A stretch of 45,953 nucleotides of DNA from JBKPNZ01 sp046732895 (GCA_046732895.1 JBKPNZ010000037.1:1-45953); one strand, 5' to 3'; shown: positions 8,278-17,088, counted from the stretch's first letter. Numbers and translations: made by a program. The notes: a model not told the origin generated them from the letters alone.

Positions 8278-9404
8278 CAGTCCCGCCCCAGAAGTGCCCC
8301 GATGCGAGCACGCAGGCCGCGGGGACGCTTGCGGAGGCGGCGGCGTGCCTTGCGCAGCTGGCGCTCACGCCGCTCGAGCCGGCGGCGCAGCTCGTCGCGC
8401 TGGCGAATCAGCCCCTGCTCGGTGCGGGTGACCGCCCGCATCGCGTCGAAGGCGATCTCGTCCATCTCGGCCTGCGCCGCGTCGGCCGAGGGCGAGGCCG
8501 TGACGGCGACCCGCGCGCCGCCGGCGGCCGCGGCGGCATCGGGGCAGCTTGCCATGAAGTCACGCAGCCGCTCGTCGCGCGTGAGCGTCCCATCGCGGAG
8601 GCCCTCCTCGACGCGCGCGTCGTCGAGGGCGATCTCGGCGTAGAGCTCGGGCAGGCGGCCGGCGTCGTACTGCTCGCGCAGCTCGCGCCGCGCGCGGTCC
8701 TCGTAGCTGCCCGCGAGCATGACCTCGACCCGGCGGCGGTACTGGTCGTAGGAGCGCAGCGGGAAGTGCATCACCCGCAGCGGCCAGGAGGGCGCAAAGA
8801 TCAGCCGGCGGTCGTCGTCCGGATCGTCGTCGCGGATCCCGCGAAGCACGGGCCGCCCGGCCTTCGGCATCCCGTCCTCCCCGCGCTCGACATCGATGTC
8901 GTGGGCGCCGCGGCGCAGGACGACGTCCGGCTCGGCTCGGTGCGCCAGCTTCGGGCGCAGGCTGGAGCGGGTCTCGCGAATGGTCAGGCGCTCGAAGAAG
9001 GAACCGGGCCCATCCGGGCGGGGGACGAACTCGATCCGGGGCGCCACGACCACTCCATACTTGTCCGCGATCGACTCGAGCGATTGCCTCAGGTCGCCGG
9101 TGACGGGCCACCAGAACTCGTCGGCGTCGGTGTGAAGGACCCAGTCAGCGTCGTGCTCGGTGGCGGCGAGCCTCGCCATTCGGGTCACCCACCAGTGCGC
9201 CTGGTCGCGAAAGTCCGGGGAGGGCTCGTCGATCACCTGCATGCGGCCGGCGTCAACCCACCTCTGCAGGATCTCCGGCGTGCGATCGCTCGAGCCGTTG
9301 TCCGTGACGACGAAGACGTCGACACCCTGAGCCGCGTGGTAACGAAGGTTGTCCTCGAGGATGTCGTCCTCGTCCTTCACCTTCATCACCATCGCGAGCT
9401 TCAT
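8277..9404 (-). CDS. Glycosyltransferase family 2-like protein with C-terminal coiled coil
   Basis: A 375-aa cytoplasmic enzyme expected to transfer a sugar from a nucleotide-sugar donor. It begins MKLAMVMKVKDEDDILEDNL, typical of GT2-like proteins that open with a strand and an acidic turn. DNGSSDRTPEIL (residues 35-46) follows, then VLHTDADEFWWP (89-100), where Asp93-Ala-Asp95 is the DxD. The last 65 residues are rich in Arg and Glu heptads (about 310-365) and probably form a coiled coil. The ATG at 9404 overlaps the upstream ST stop by 4 bp; the longer open frame to 9920 is rejected. Confidence 0.85.
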   Translation of the reverse strand: MKLAMVMKVKDEDDILEDNLRYHAAQGVDVFVVTDNGSSDRTPEILQRWVDAGRMQVIDEPSPDFRDQAHWWVTRMARLAATEHDADWVLHTDADEFWWPVTGDLRQSLESIADKYGVVVAPRIEFVPRPDGPGSFFERLTIRETRSSLRPKLAHRAEPDVVLRRGAHDIDVERGEDGMPKAGRPVLRGIRDDDPDDDRRLIFAPSWPLRVMHFPLRSYDQYRRRVEVMLAGSYEDRARRELREQYDAGRLPELYAEIALDDARVEEGLRDGTLTRDERLRDFMASCPDAAAAAGGARVAVTASPSADAAQAEMDEIAFDAMRAVTRTEQGLIRQRDELRRRLERRERQLRKARRRLRKRPRGLRARIGALLGRD

Positions 9405-10219
9405 CGCCCGCCTCCGGCGAGATCGGAGAAGTTCGGCCACAGCGTGACATCGAGCTCCGGGCAGAGCTCGATCGTGCGGGCGACGTCTTCGTGAAGGCGC
9501 GCCACGAGTCCCTCGCGCAGCTGCGCCGGGAGCTCGGGCTTGGGAGGGGCGCCGGAGTCCTTGACGAGGCGCTTGGGCGCGTCTGAGAGTGGTTCCAGGC
9601 CGAGAAAGGCCTGGGTTCGGCGCATCTCGCCGAGCGGATCCGCCAGGCAGCGCTCGTACTGCAGGACGAGGACCCGCTCGCGGTCGTAGATCTCGCGGAG
9701 CTGCTCGACCTGGCGGCTGTAGAGGCTGCGGTAGACCGCGTCGCCGATCTCCGAGATGCGAAACGGACCACCCCGCCGCGGAGCGATGCGCTGCTCGCGG
9801 GCGACGCCTGAGCGGTAGCGCTCGACCGGGTCGCGCAGCATCACGAGGATGCGAGCGTCCGGAGCACAGCGCTTCAGCAGCGATGGCGTCCAGAAGTCGT
9901 GCATGTAGCGGGGCGTCCATTCGCCGGTGATCGCGTCGGGCGGGCGAGGGAACTGGCGTGCGTAGCGCTCGGCCACATCCCCGGGAACCTCACCGTCGAA
10001 GAACCGATCGAAGAAATGGAGCTCCTTACCCGGCTTCGCCTCGCGCACCACCTTCGGATGCGTGCGGATGGCACCGCGATACCACCAGGTGGTGCCGCAC
10101 CGCTGGGCGCCCACCCCCACGAAGTCGGGCGGCCCGGTGACCCAGCCCTCGGGGCACGGAGGGTCGTCGAGCGGGATGGTCCACGGTTCGCGGACCTCGG
10201 CGGTGGCCTCGGCGCTCAT
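9401..10219 (-). CDS. Heparan-sulfate-type sulfotransferase
   Basis: A 272-aa protein from a different ST subfamily than its neighbours. The PAPS loop is GAQRCGTTWW (37-46), then KELHFFDRFF (65-74), and LVMLRDPVERYRSG gives Arg129 and Ser137 for 3'-phosphate binding. This arrangement resembles Sulfotransfer_1 enzymes of the heparan N/O-sulfotransferase group, which modify sugars. Cys41 stands where the paralogue at 18004-18780 has Ser. Start and stop are both ATGA overlaps. The ATG at 10219 is preferred over the open frame reaching 10360, which covers the neighbour. A sugar acceptor is inferred from the subfamily and the adjacent GT genes. Confidence 0.87.
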   Translation of the reverse strand: MSAEATAEVREPWTIPLDDPPCPEGWVTGPPDFVGVGAQRCGTTWWYRGAIRTHPKVVREAKPGKELHFFDRFFDGEVPGDVAERYARQFPRPPDAITGEWTPRYMHDFWTPSLLKRCAPDARILVMLRDPVERYRSGVAREQRIAPRRGGPFRISEIGDAVYRSLYSRQVEQLREIYDRERVLVLQYERCLADPLGEMRRTQAFLGLEPLSDAPKRLVKDSGAPPKPELPAQLREGLVARLHEDVARTIELCPELDVTLWPNFSDLAGGGR

Positions 10220-11196
10220 CGGCCGGCGGCGACGGGAGCCTGAGCGGCTTCGGCTGCCGCCTCGGCCTCGGCGCCGATGGGGTATCCGAACTCGGCGAGC
10301 AGCGGGCCTGCGATGCGCTCGTACTCCTCCCGATCGACGGGCTCCATCTGCGTCCGCCACAGGGCGGTCCGCTCGGCCTTCGGGGGCTCCTTGGCGAGGG
10401 CGTGACTCTGCATCCGCAGCTCGGCGGGCTGAGGCGGGCGCTTCGAGCGCGGGAGATCCCGCGCCTTCTCCTGCAGGCGCGCCTCGGCGCGCTCGTGGTA
10501 GTCGAGCATCACGGGGTCGAAATCGAGCTCGATGAACTCACACACGCGCTTGAGGGTGGGCTCGGTGTTCGCGAGCACGTCCTCGAACTTCACCTCGATG
10601 TAGTGGTTTGTCTTCGGCGCCAGGGTCCGCGCCTTGGTAATGCGCTCGACCCACAGCGCGGCCGCCTCGGTCACCGTCTCGGGTCCCCAGTTCATCTTCA
10701 GTACGGACAGAGCCACGTCACGGCCGTCGCGGACGATGTGGACGAAGCGCGCCTCCGGCAGGACGCGCTGGATGCGCGGCATCTCGCGTAGATACCCGGG
10801 CGTCTTGTCGCCGTAGCGGGCCTTGCCGTGCTTCTCCGCGTAGAGCATGTAGAAGCTCCGCAGAGCGTCCCCGGCGGTGAGCGGGTCGATCGCGCGCAGG
10901 CGGGCGCGCAGGTCGTGCGGCTCGAGCTGGAAGTCTCCCCACCGCTTGTGGCCCACGATGAGCCCGGTCAGCTCGTCGGCCCGTGGCTTGCGGCGCTCGA
11001 CGCGCTTGATGAGAGCCGGGACGAAGTGGGTCTCGCCCGGGATCGCCAGGTCCGGGTGAGCGTCGAGCATCAGCCGCAGGAGCGTCGTGCCGGAACGCGT
11101 CACGCCGCAGATGAACGGCGCCGGCGGCGGCTGCGGCGAGCGCGGCCGAAGCCGGCGCCCCGCGGCGATGATTCGTGCTCTGCGCAGGTAGCTCAT
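10216..11196 (-). CDS. PAPS-dependent sulfotransferase family protein (tandem family)
   Basis: A 326-aa member, among the longest of the array. The PAPS loop GVTRSGTTLLRLMLDAHP starts at residue 31. The family box reads YGDKTP rather than WGDKTP, and IVRDGRDVALS is intact. It carries an Ala/Glu-rich tail after FGYPIGAE (last 18 residues) not found in its neighbours. The ATG at 11196 lies 17 bp after the GT4 stop, one of the few non-overlapping junctions in the run. No signal peptide: the N-terminus is basic (RRARIIAAGRRLRPR) but lacks a hydrophobic core. Confidence 0.9.
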   Translation of the reverse strand: MSYLRRARIIAAGRRLRPRSPQPPPAPFICGVTRSGTTLLRLMLDAHPDLAIPGETHFVPALIKRVERRKPRADELTGLIVGHKRWGDFQLEPHDLRARLRAIDPLTAGDALRSFYMLYAEKHGKARYGDKTPGYLREMPRIQRVLPEARFVHIVRDGRDVALSVLKMNWGPETVTEAAALWVERITKARTLAPKTNHYIEVKFEDVLANTEPTLKRVCEFIELDFDPVMLDYHERAEARLQEKARDLPRSKRPPQPAELRMQSHALAKEPPKAERTALWRTQMEPVDREEYERIAGPLLAEFGYPIGAEAEAAAEAAQAPVAAGR

Positions 11197-11213
11197 GAGG
11201 CGGCCATTGTCGC

Positions 11214-12299
11214 TTACCGGACCTGCTCGACGAGGCCCGCGACGCCCTCCACGGTGTGCTCCCAGCGGCGCTCGGTATCGCGCACGCGGATCGCTCCCTC
11301 GGCCAGACGCTGTCGCTCGCCGTCGTCGGCGATGCGCTCGATCGCCTTCGCGAGGTCGCCGACGTCGGGCGTGAACGCGGTGATCCCCGAGCGAGCGGTG
11401 CCGTCCGGGTGCGAGCCGACGAGGAGTCCGTTCACCCCGTCGGCCACCACCTCGTTCATCGGCGGGTCATCGTTGGTGATCGTGGGCTGGCCGAACGCGA
11501 GCGCCTCGAACAGCGGTACGCCGAGTCCCTCCCACCGTGCTGGGGCCAGGCAAACGTCGCAGGACGCGGTGAGGCGCAGATGCTCGGCTGTCGGCTGGTC
11601 GCCGAGGACGACCTCGAGCCGCGAATCCTCGCGCGCGCTCTCGCCGATCTTGCCGCCGCGCTTCGGCAGCTGACCCTTCACGACCAGGCGCAGGCGCGCA
11701 TCGGGGACCCGTGCGAACGCCTCCAGCACCTCGGCGATCGGCTTGCGGCGATTCAGGGTGCCGCCGGGGAAGAGCAGTCGCACCTCGTCGCTGTCAGTCC
11801 TGCGCTCGTCGGCCAGGGCGAGGAGCTCGGGGTGGCAGCCCCAGGGCAGGTATGGCGTCTCGAGTCCGAGTGCGCGATAGCGCTCCTGCTCGCACCGCGT
11901 CACGGAATAGATGACGTCAAACGCCTCGCGGGCGGGCTCCACGTGCTCGGGGGCGAAGTGCTCCCAGACGAAGCGCCCGATGGTGTGGACGCCGCGATTG
12001 CGAAGCGCCCGGAGCTCCTCGAACTGGTAGCTGTTGTCGACGAAGAGCGTCTCGATGCCGTTGGCGTCGATCCAACGCTCGAACTCGGCCAGCGGCACGT
12101 CGGCTTCGGCCACCTGGGTGACGCCGGGTTGGTCCCAGACCGGATCCGCGGGGCGGTCTGCCTCCTGCGAGCGCTTGCCCTTTCCCTGGCGGGCGAGCAC
12201 GAACGTCTCGTGGCCGAGCTCGTCGAGGGCCGAGCGCAACTGGCGCGAGACCACGGCCTGCCCGCTGTTGAACCACTTGGTCGGAATGCCGATCTTCAT
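11214..12299 (-). CDS. Glycosyltransferase family 4 protein
   Basis: A 361-aa GT-B enzyme. The N-terminal Rossmann half begins KIGIPTKWFNSGQAVVSRQL. The donor-binding half contains LLFPGGTLNRRKPIAEVLEAF (178-195), LRLVVKG, and the retaining E-x7-E motif EGLGVPLFE (Glu257 and Glu265), followed by NDDPPMNEVVADGVNGLL. It should use a nucleotide-sugar donor in the cytoplasm. The start overlaps the upstream ST stop (ATGA). A close paralogue, sharing the SGQAVVSRQLRSAL and PPMNEV segments, is at 28686-29765. Acceptor unknown; the setting suggests the glycan that the ST products sulfate. Confidence 0.92.
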   Translation of the reverse strand: MKIGIPTKWFNSGQAVVSRQLRSALDELGHETFVLARQGKGKRSQEADRPADPVWDQPGVTQVAEADVPLAEFERWIDANGIETLFVDNSYQFEELRALRNRGVHTIGRFVWEHFAPEHVEPAREAFDVIYSVTRCEQERYRALGLETPYLPWGCHPELLALADERRTDSDEVRLLFPGGTLNRRKPIAEVLEAFARVPDARLRLVVKGQLPKRGGKIGESAREDSRLEVVLGDQPTAEHLRLTASCDVCLAPARWEGLGVPLFEALAFGQPTITNDDPPMNEVVADGVNGLLVGSHPDGTARSGITAFTPDVGDLAKAIERIADDGERQRLAEGAIRVRDTERRWEHTVEGVAGLVEQVR

Positions 12300-13222
12300 G
12301 CGTTCGCCGCGTCAACCGGCTCACCAACCGGATAGCGCAGCTCGGCGAGCAGGCCGCCCGCGACCTCCTCGAATGCCACCCGGTCGTCCTCTGACATCTG
12401 GCGCCGCCAGCGGGACACGCGGTCGGCATCGGGGGGGCGAGTCGTCATCGCGTGGGTGGCCATCCGCCGCTCGACCGATAGCTCGTTCGCCCCGCCGGTG
12501 GCGGGGAGGGCCCGCTCCATCTCCTTCAGTCGCTCGGGCGCACGCTCGTGGTAGGTGAGCATCGCCGGGTCGAAGGCAAGCTCGGTGAAGTCACAGATCC
12601 GGCGCAGGGTGGGTTCGGTGTCGAGGATCAGGTCCTCGTATCGGACCTCGATGTAGTGGCTGAGCTTCGGCTCCATCGCGCGCGCCTTCTCGATCTTGCG
12701 CTGCCACCGCCGCGCGACGTCGCCGGCCGTGTAGTCGCGAACCGTGCGGTCGAGCACGGACAGCGCGACGTCGCGGCCGTCGCGGATCACGTGGATGAAG
12801 CGCGCCTCGGGCAGGGCCCGCTCGATCAAGCGCATCTTGGTGACGTAAGCCGGTGTCTTCTCACCCCAGCGCGGCTTGCCCTCGCGCTTGGCGTACGCCT
12901 CGTAGAAGCAGCGCACCGCTGCCCCGGGCGTCAGCTCATCGAGCTCCTCGAACCACCCGAGCGCCTCGGCGTCGGTGAAGCCGAAGTCGCCCCACTCGCG
13001 ATGGGACTTGATCGCGGCGAGCGCGTCCGCGGGGGTGGAGCCGGGCTCGCGCACGGCCTTGATCAGATCCGGGACGAAGTGGGTCTCGGGGGGGACGGTG
13101 AGCTCCGGATGTGCGTCGAGCATCATTCGCAGGAGCGTCGTTCCCGAGCGGTTCATGCCCACCACGAAGGGGGCCGGGGGATGCTGCGCGCGCGGCGCTC
13201 GTCTCAAGCTCGGAAGTCGCAT
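12296..13222 (-). CDS. PAPS-dependent sulfotransferase family protein (tandem family)
   Basis: A 308-aa member with loop GMNRSGTTLLRMMLDAHP, the box WGEKTP (Glu for the common Asp) and VIRDGRDVALS. I start it at the ATG at 13222 (MRLPSLRR), which gives an N-terminus like those of its sisters; a GTG at 13279 in the same frame would add 19 residues. No clear Shine-Dalgarno helps to decide. A 68-bp gap separates it from the preceding ST stop, the largest break within the run. The stop overlaps the GT4 start by 4 bp. Confidence 0.88.
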   Translation of the reverse strand: MRLPSLRRAPRAQHPPAPFVVGMNRSGTTLLRMMLDAHPELTVPPETHFVPDLIKAVREPGSTPADALAAIKSHREWGDFGFTDAEALGWFEELDELTPGAAVRCFYEAYAKREGKPRWGEKTPAYVTKMRLIERALPEARFIHVIRDGRDVALSVLDRTVRDYTAGDVARRWQRKIEKARAMEPKLSHYIEVRYEDLILDTEPTLRRICDFTELAFDPAMLTYHERAPERLKEMERALPATGGANELSVERRMATHAMTTRPPDADRVSRWRRQMSEDDRVAFEEVAGGLLAELRYPVGEPVDAANA

Positions 13223-13290
13223 GGTCAGGTGGGCGCGGGGGCGGCCTGGAAGTGGCTGGCGCGGGCACGCTCGCCCCACACGCGGGGCAC

Positions 13291-14253
13291 TCAGGATGCC
13301 AGACCGCTCGCCCCCTCGTCGCCTTCCAATGTGTATCCGAGCTCCCCCAGAAGCTTGCCCGCGACCTGCTCGAACTTGACCCTGTCCTCGGTGCTCATCT
13401 CCTCGCGCCAGACCTCGATGCGGTCCTTCGTCGGGGGCTTCGTGGTCAGCGCGTGGGCCTCGAGCCGCTCCCGGCTGGGCCGGGCCGGCCGGTCGCCCGC
13501 GGCGGGCATCTCGCGCTCCATCTCCTTCAGCCGCTCGCCCGCACGCTCGTAGTACCGGAGCATCACCGGGTCGAACTCGAGCTCGATGAACTCACACACG
13601 CGGCGGAGGACGGACTCGGTGTCCGTGACCAGGTCCTCATAGCGGATCTCGATGTAGTCCCCGGCGTGGCGGGAGTCGGTCCGAGCCCGGTTGATCTGGT
13701 TGCGCCAGCGCCGCGCCATCGACCCGGTGGGCTTCAGCGGCCGGCCGCGCTGCGCGCGACGCCGGTAGGTCGAGAGCATGACGTCGCGCCCGTCCCGGAT
13801 GACGTGGACGAACCTCGCCTCGGGCAGCGCTCGCTTGATCTGTGGCATGCGCTTCACGTAGTCCGGTGTCTTGTCGCCCCACCGCGGCTTTTCGGCGTTG
13901 GCGGCGTAGAGCTCGAAGACGGCGCGCACCGCATCGGCGCCGTTCAGGCGCGGGAGCGCGCGCAGGCGCTCCAGGTAGCGCTCCTCGGAGATATCGAGGT
14001 CGGGCCAGCGCCGGTGCTCGTCGCCGGTTGCCGTCGCCACCACGTCCTCCGGGGTCACGCGAATCCGCCCGCATGCGGCAATCAGATGCGGCACGAAATA
14101 CGTCTCGGGCGGGATCGCCATCTGCGGGTGCGCGTCGAGCATCATCCGCAGGAGGGTCGTGCCGGAACGGCCGACGCCGACGATGAACGGCGCGGGTGGC
14201 CCCGGGGGCGCCGCCGAGCGCAGGCGGGCGTCCCCGATCAGCCGGGAGAGCAT
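13291..14253 (-). CDS. PAPS-dependent sulfotransferase family protein (tandem family)
   Basis: A 320-aa member. The loop GVGRSGTTLLRMMLDAHP is preceded by PPGPPAPFIV. WGDKTPDY and VIRDGRDVMLS follow, with Met replacing the usual Ala between Val and Leu. A basic insert after the 3'-phosphate motif (YRRRAQRGRPLKPTGS) marks it off from neighbours, and the segment ATGDEHRRWPDLDIS carries the array's HRRW core. The start overlaps the preceding ST stop by a single base (TGATG). The C-terminus extends beyond the common LLGELGYTLE ending by about ten residues. Confidence 0.9.
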   Translation of the reverse strand: MLSRLIGDARLRSAAPPGPPAPFIVGVGRSGTTLLRMMLDAHPQMAIPPETYFVPHLIAACGRIRVTPEDVVATATGDEHRRWPDLDISEERYLERLRALPRLNGADAVRAVFELYAANAEKPRWGDKTPDYVKRMPQIKRALPEARFVHVIRDGRDVMLSTYRRRAQRGRPLKPTGSMARRWRNQINRARTDSRHAGDYIEIRYEDLVTDTESVLRRVCEFIELEFDPVMLRYYERAGERLKEMEREMPAAGDRPARPSRERLEAHALTTKPPTKDRIEVWREEMSTEDRVKFEQVAGKLLGELGYTLEGDEGASGLAS

Positions 14254-15185
14254 CAGCCCGCCTCTCCCGCGGCGGCCTCAACCTCGTAGCCGAGCTCGGC
14301 GAGCAGGTCGCCGGCGACATCGGCGAAAGCGGCGCGGTCCTCGGCGCTCATCTCCTCGCGCCAGACCGCGATGCGCTCGCTGGTGGGCGGGCGCGAGGTG
14401 AGCGCGTGGGCCTCCATGCGCTCGCTTCCCGAGTGCCGCACGCCACCCCCCTCGTCGGGGAGGTCGCGGGCCATCTCGGCGAGTCGCTGCGAGGCGTCCT
14501 CGTAGTAGCGGAGCATCACGGGGTCGAAGTCGAGCTCGATGAGGGCGCAGACGCGGCGCAGCGTGGACTCGGTGTCGGTGACGAGGTCCTCGTAGCGAAC
14601 CTCGATGTAGTGCGGAAGGCGGCGAGCCTGGTTGCGGGCCTTCGTGATGCGCCGCCGCCAGGTGCGGGCCACCTTCTCGGCCGGCGCCCGGCCCTTCACC
14701 GCCCGCTTCCAGCGCGAGAGCGCGACGTCGCGCCCGTCGCGGATGACGTGGATGAAGCGGGCTTCGGGCAGCACCCCGGCGATGTCACGCATGCTCCTGA
14801 CGTAGATCGGCGTCTTGTCGCCCCACCGCGGCTTTCCCTGACCCTCTGCGTAGAGCTCGTAGAAGGCGCGCAGCGACTCGCCGCCGTCGAGTCGGCGAAG
14901 GCCGCGCAGCCGCTCGAGCAGCACGTCCGCGTCGACGTCGAAGTCGCCCCACCGGCTCTCGGTCGTCATCGTCTCGAGCACGAGCTCAGGCGAGCGGCCC
15001 CTGCTGCGACAGGCGGCGATGACGTCGGGGGCGAAGTGCGTCTCCGGGGGGATCGCGAGCTCCGGGTGGGCATCGAGCATGAGTCGCAGCAGCGTCGTGC
15101 CCGATCGCCCGACCCCGACCACGAATGGCGCGGGCGCGCGCGAAGCCCGGGCCGCACGCCTACTTCTGAAAAGCGATGGGCGCAT
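14253..15185 (-). CDS. PAPS-dependent sulfotransferase, first gene of the 14-gene run
   Basis: A 310-aa member with loop GVGRSGTTLLRLMLDAHP, box WGDKTPIY and VIRDGRDVALS. The start is taken at ATG 15185 (MRPSLFRSRR); an ATG at 15215 in frame would add ten residues, and neither has a strong ribosome site. It is the promoter-proximal gene: 236 bp of noncoding sequence, including a perfect 13-bp inverted repeat, separate it from the upstream hydrolase. A promoter for the run therefore probably lies in 15190-15300, but I cannot point to convincing -35/-10 boxes. Confidence 0.88.
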   Translation of the reverse strand: MRPSLFRSRRAARASRAPAPFVVGVGRSGTTLLRLMLDAHPELAIPPETHFAPDVIAACRSRGRSPELVLETMTTESRWGDFDVDADVLLERLRGLRRLDGGESLRAFYELYAEGQGKPRWGDKTPIYVRSMRDIAGVLPEARFIHVIRDGRDVALSRWKRAVKGRAPAEKVARTWRRRITKARNQARRLPHYIEVRYEDLVTDTESTLRRVCALIELDFDPVMLRYYEDASQRLAEMARDLPDEGGGVRHSGSERMEAHALTSRPPTSERIAVWREEMSAEDRAAFADVAGDLLAELGYEVEAAAGEAG

Positions 15186-15304
15186 GGTCCGCGGGGCCCG
15201 AAGTGTAGGCGGCATCGGACGCTCGTCCCAAGCGGGCGCAGGCTGGTGATCGTGATCGCGGTCTTGAGCCAGGGCCAGCGGCTGCTCGTCCGCGCCGCTA
15301 GTCA

Positions 15305-15357
15305 ACCGAGTTTCTGCGTTGGTCCACGCATAGCGTGTACAGGTGCAGAAACTCGGT
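15305..15357 (-). terminator. Perfect 13-bp inverted repeat downstream of the hydrolase gene
   Basis: ACCGAGTTTCTGC (15305-15317) is matched by GCAGAAACTCGGT (15345-15357). Within the 27-nt loop a second stem, CACGC/GCGTG around ATA, can form. It begins 64 nt after the stop of the minus-strand hydrolase at 15422, so it can end the purS-purQ-hydrolase message ahead of the ST run. No U-tract follows on the minus strand, so a protein-binding site is also possible. Confidence 0.5.
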
Positions 15358-15421
15358 CCCCATCCTCAGGAGCTCTCAGGCAGGTGAGGGATAACGCGTT
15401 CGCCGAATAGTGGCACCCGTT

Positions 15422-16177
15422 CTAGGAGACCACCTCGCGGCAGAACTCGCGCAGCGCTTCGGCGAAGGTGGGGCTTACGGTCGGCTTGTCCTTGCAGGTC
15501 ACCTGCATCGAGTCGGGGAAGGCCGAGACGGCGGCCTCGTATCCCGCCCTGGTGAACAGAAGGCACGGATCGTGCTCAGCCAGGAGCAACGGCTTCCTGA
15601 GATCCCGCAACACATCCTCGATCCAGTCCCCCGGGTCGGCCATGATCTCGCGCGCATACGCCTGCGCCACCCCGGTGGGTATTCGCTCGAGCATGCGATC
15701 GGCGAGCTCCTCGCCGTAGAACCCTTGCGTGATCTGCGTCAGGTGGCGCATGAACGTGCGGTCATCAAGCTCGGCGACCTGGGTAAAGGCCGAACGCACC
15801 TCAGCGTTGATCGCCGGCGGGTCCGCGTCGGGACTGAAGCTCAGACAGGCGTGCCCGAGTGCAAGCCCCTGGACCGCGTCCGGCTGCCGAGCCGCGAACT
15901 TCAGGGCCGCCGCGATCGCGAACTCGTCGGCGGCGAGGATGCAGCCTTGCCATCCAAGCCGATCGACCTCTGCTGCCGCGCGCTCGGCCAGGGCCGCGCT
16001 GTCATACGCGCCCGGCGGGGATTCCTCGCCGATACCGGGGGCATCGAACACGGCGACCTCGGCCCACTCCTCGAGCTGTGGCCGTATCACCCACTCCAAC
16101 TCGGAGTAGCCGGGGAGAAGGAGCAACCGGGCTCTGGCAACGCCGTGACCTTGGCCTCTTGCGTTTGCCTGTGACAC
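15422..16177 (-). CDS. Alpha/beta-hydrolase-fold protein with degenerate active site
   Basis: A 251-aa protein with the start of an alpha/beta-hydrolase (LLLLPGYSELEWVIRPQLEEWAEV, then VFDAPGIGESP-like VFDAPGIGEES). At the nucleophile elbow, where G-x-S-x-G is expected, it reads A82-A-D84-E-F86: the glycines are lost and Asp replaces Ser. Asp is the nucleophile in dehalogenases and epoxide hydrolases, but the usual catalytic His near the C-terminus is also absent (CKDKPTVSPTFAEALREF). It may therefore be non-catalytic. It lies 12 bp after purQ on the same strand, at the position where purL would be expected. Function unknown. Confidence 0.75.
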   Translation of the reverse strand: MSQANARGQGHGVARARLLLLPGYSELEWVIRPQLEEWAEVAVFDAPGIGEESPPGAYDSAALAERAAAEVDRLGWQGCILAADEFAIAAALKFAARQPDAVQGLALGHACLSFSPDADPPAINAEVRSAFTQVAELDDRTFMRHLTQITQGFYGEELADRMLERIPTGVAQAYAREIMADPGDWIEDVLRDLRKPLLLAEHDPCLLFTRAGYEAAVSAFPDSMQVTCKDKPTVSPTFAEALREFCREVVS

Positions 16178-16189
16178 GCCCCGACGCGC

Positions 16190-16870
16190 CTAGGCGGCGG
16201 CAGCGGCTGGGGCGGCCGCGAGCGAGGCGAAGAGCGCCAGCGCGTCGGCGGAGCCGGTGAGTGGGTCGACCGCGTGCTCCGGGTGCGGCATGAGCCCGAC
16301 GACGTTGCCCGCCTCGTTCGTGACGCCGGCGATGTCCCGGGCGGAGCCGTTGGGGTTGTGCCCCGGCGCGTAGCGAAACGCCACCTGGCCACTCCGCTCG
16401 AGATCGTTGAGCACATCCGTCGGCGCGAAGTAGCGGCCGGTCATGTGCTTTACCGGGATCGAGAGGCGCGCGCCCTCCGAGCATTCGCGGGTGAACGGCG
16501 TCTCGGTGTTCGCGACCTGGACATCGACCTGGCGGCACACGAAGCGAAGCCCCTCGTTGGTCAGCAGGGCGCCGGGCAAGAGCCCTGCCTCGCAGAGGAC
16601 CTGGAACCCGTTGCAGATGCCGAGCACGGGGCCGCCCGCCGCGGCGAACTCGGCGACGGCGCTCATTGCGGGCGAGAAGCGGGCGATCGCCCCGGCGCGC
16701 AGGTAGTCGCCGTAGGAGAAGCCGCCGGGGACGATCACGGCGTCCAGGCCCTCCAGATCCGTCTCCTCGTGCCAGAGCAGGCGCCCCTCGCCGACGCGTT
16801 CGCAGGCGGCGGCGGCATCGCGCTCGTCACACGAGCCGGGGAACTGCAAGACCCCAACGGTCGGCGTCAA
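16190..16870 (-). CDS. purQ: Phosphoribosylformylglycinamidine synthase, glutaminase subunit PurQ
   Basis: Provides ammonia from glutamine to the PurL synthase in de novo purine synthesis (FGAR to FGAM). It is a class I amidotransferase: GFSYGDYLRAGAIARF (50-65), the nucleophile elbow GICNGFQ with Cys86, and MPHPEHAVD with His196 and Glu198. 226 aa is normal for the separate small PurQ. It begins at TTG 16870, whose TTGA overlaps the purS stop. PurL, its obligate partner, does not follow; the next gene is the degenerate hydrolase. An Ala-rich tail ends the protein. Confidence 0.97.
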   Translation of the reverse strand: MTPTVGVLQFPGSCDERDAAAACERVGEGRLLWHEETDLEGLDAVIVPGGFSYGDYLRAGAIARFSPAMSAVAEFAAAGGPVLGICNGFQVLCEAGLLPGALLTNEGLRFVCRQVDVQVANTETPFTRECSEGARLSIPVKHMTGRYFAPTDVLNDLERSGQVAFRYAPGHNPNGSARDIAGVTNEAGNVVGLMPHPEHAVDPLTGSADALALFASLAAAPAAAAA

Positions 16871-17088
16871 AGCCTCTCCACCTCGAAGTCCTCGATGAGG
16901 GGGTTCGCGAGCAGGCGCTCGCAGAGGGAATCGAGCTCCGCTTCGTTCTCCGCCTCGAGCTCGACCATCCGGCCGACGCGCACATGCGAGACGCCCTCGA
17001 ACCCGAGCGCCGGTAGGGCGCGCTCGACGGCCTTGCCCTGCGGGTCGGGCAGGCCTTCCTTCGGCCGGATCAGGACCCTCGCCTTCAT
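16867..17088 (-). CDS. purS: Phosphoribosylformylglycinamidine synthase subunit PurS
   Basis: Small structural subunit of the PurLQS complex that bridges PurQ and PurL for ammonia transfer. 73 aa, beginning MKARVLIRPKEGLPDPQGKA and ending LLANPLIEDFEVERL, both hallmark stretches of PurS. The ATG at 17088 is preferred because it avoids overlap with the upstream ST; an in-frame start at 17112 would add eight residues that match nothing. It lies 4 bp after the ST stop and overlaps the purQ TTG. An ST gene directly upstream, in the same direction, is an unusual neighbour. Confidence 0.95.
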   Translation of the reverse strand: MKARVLIRPKEGLPDPQGKAVERALPALGFEGVSHVRVGRMVELEAENEAELDSLCERLLANPLIEDFEVERL

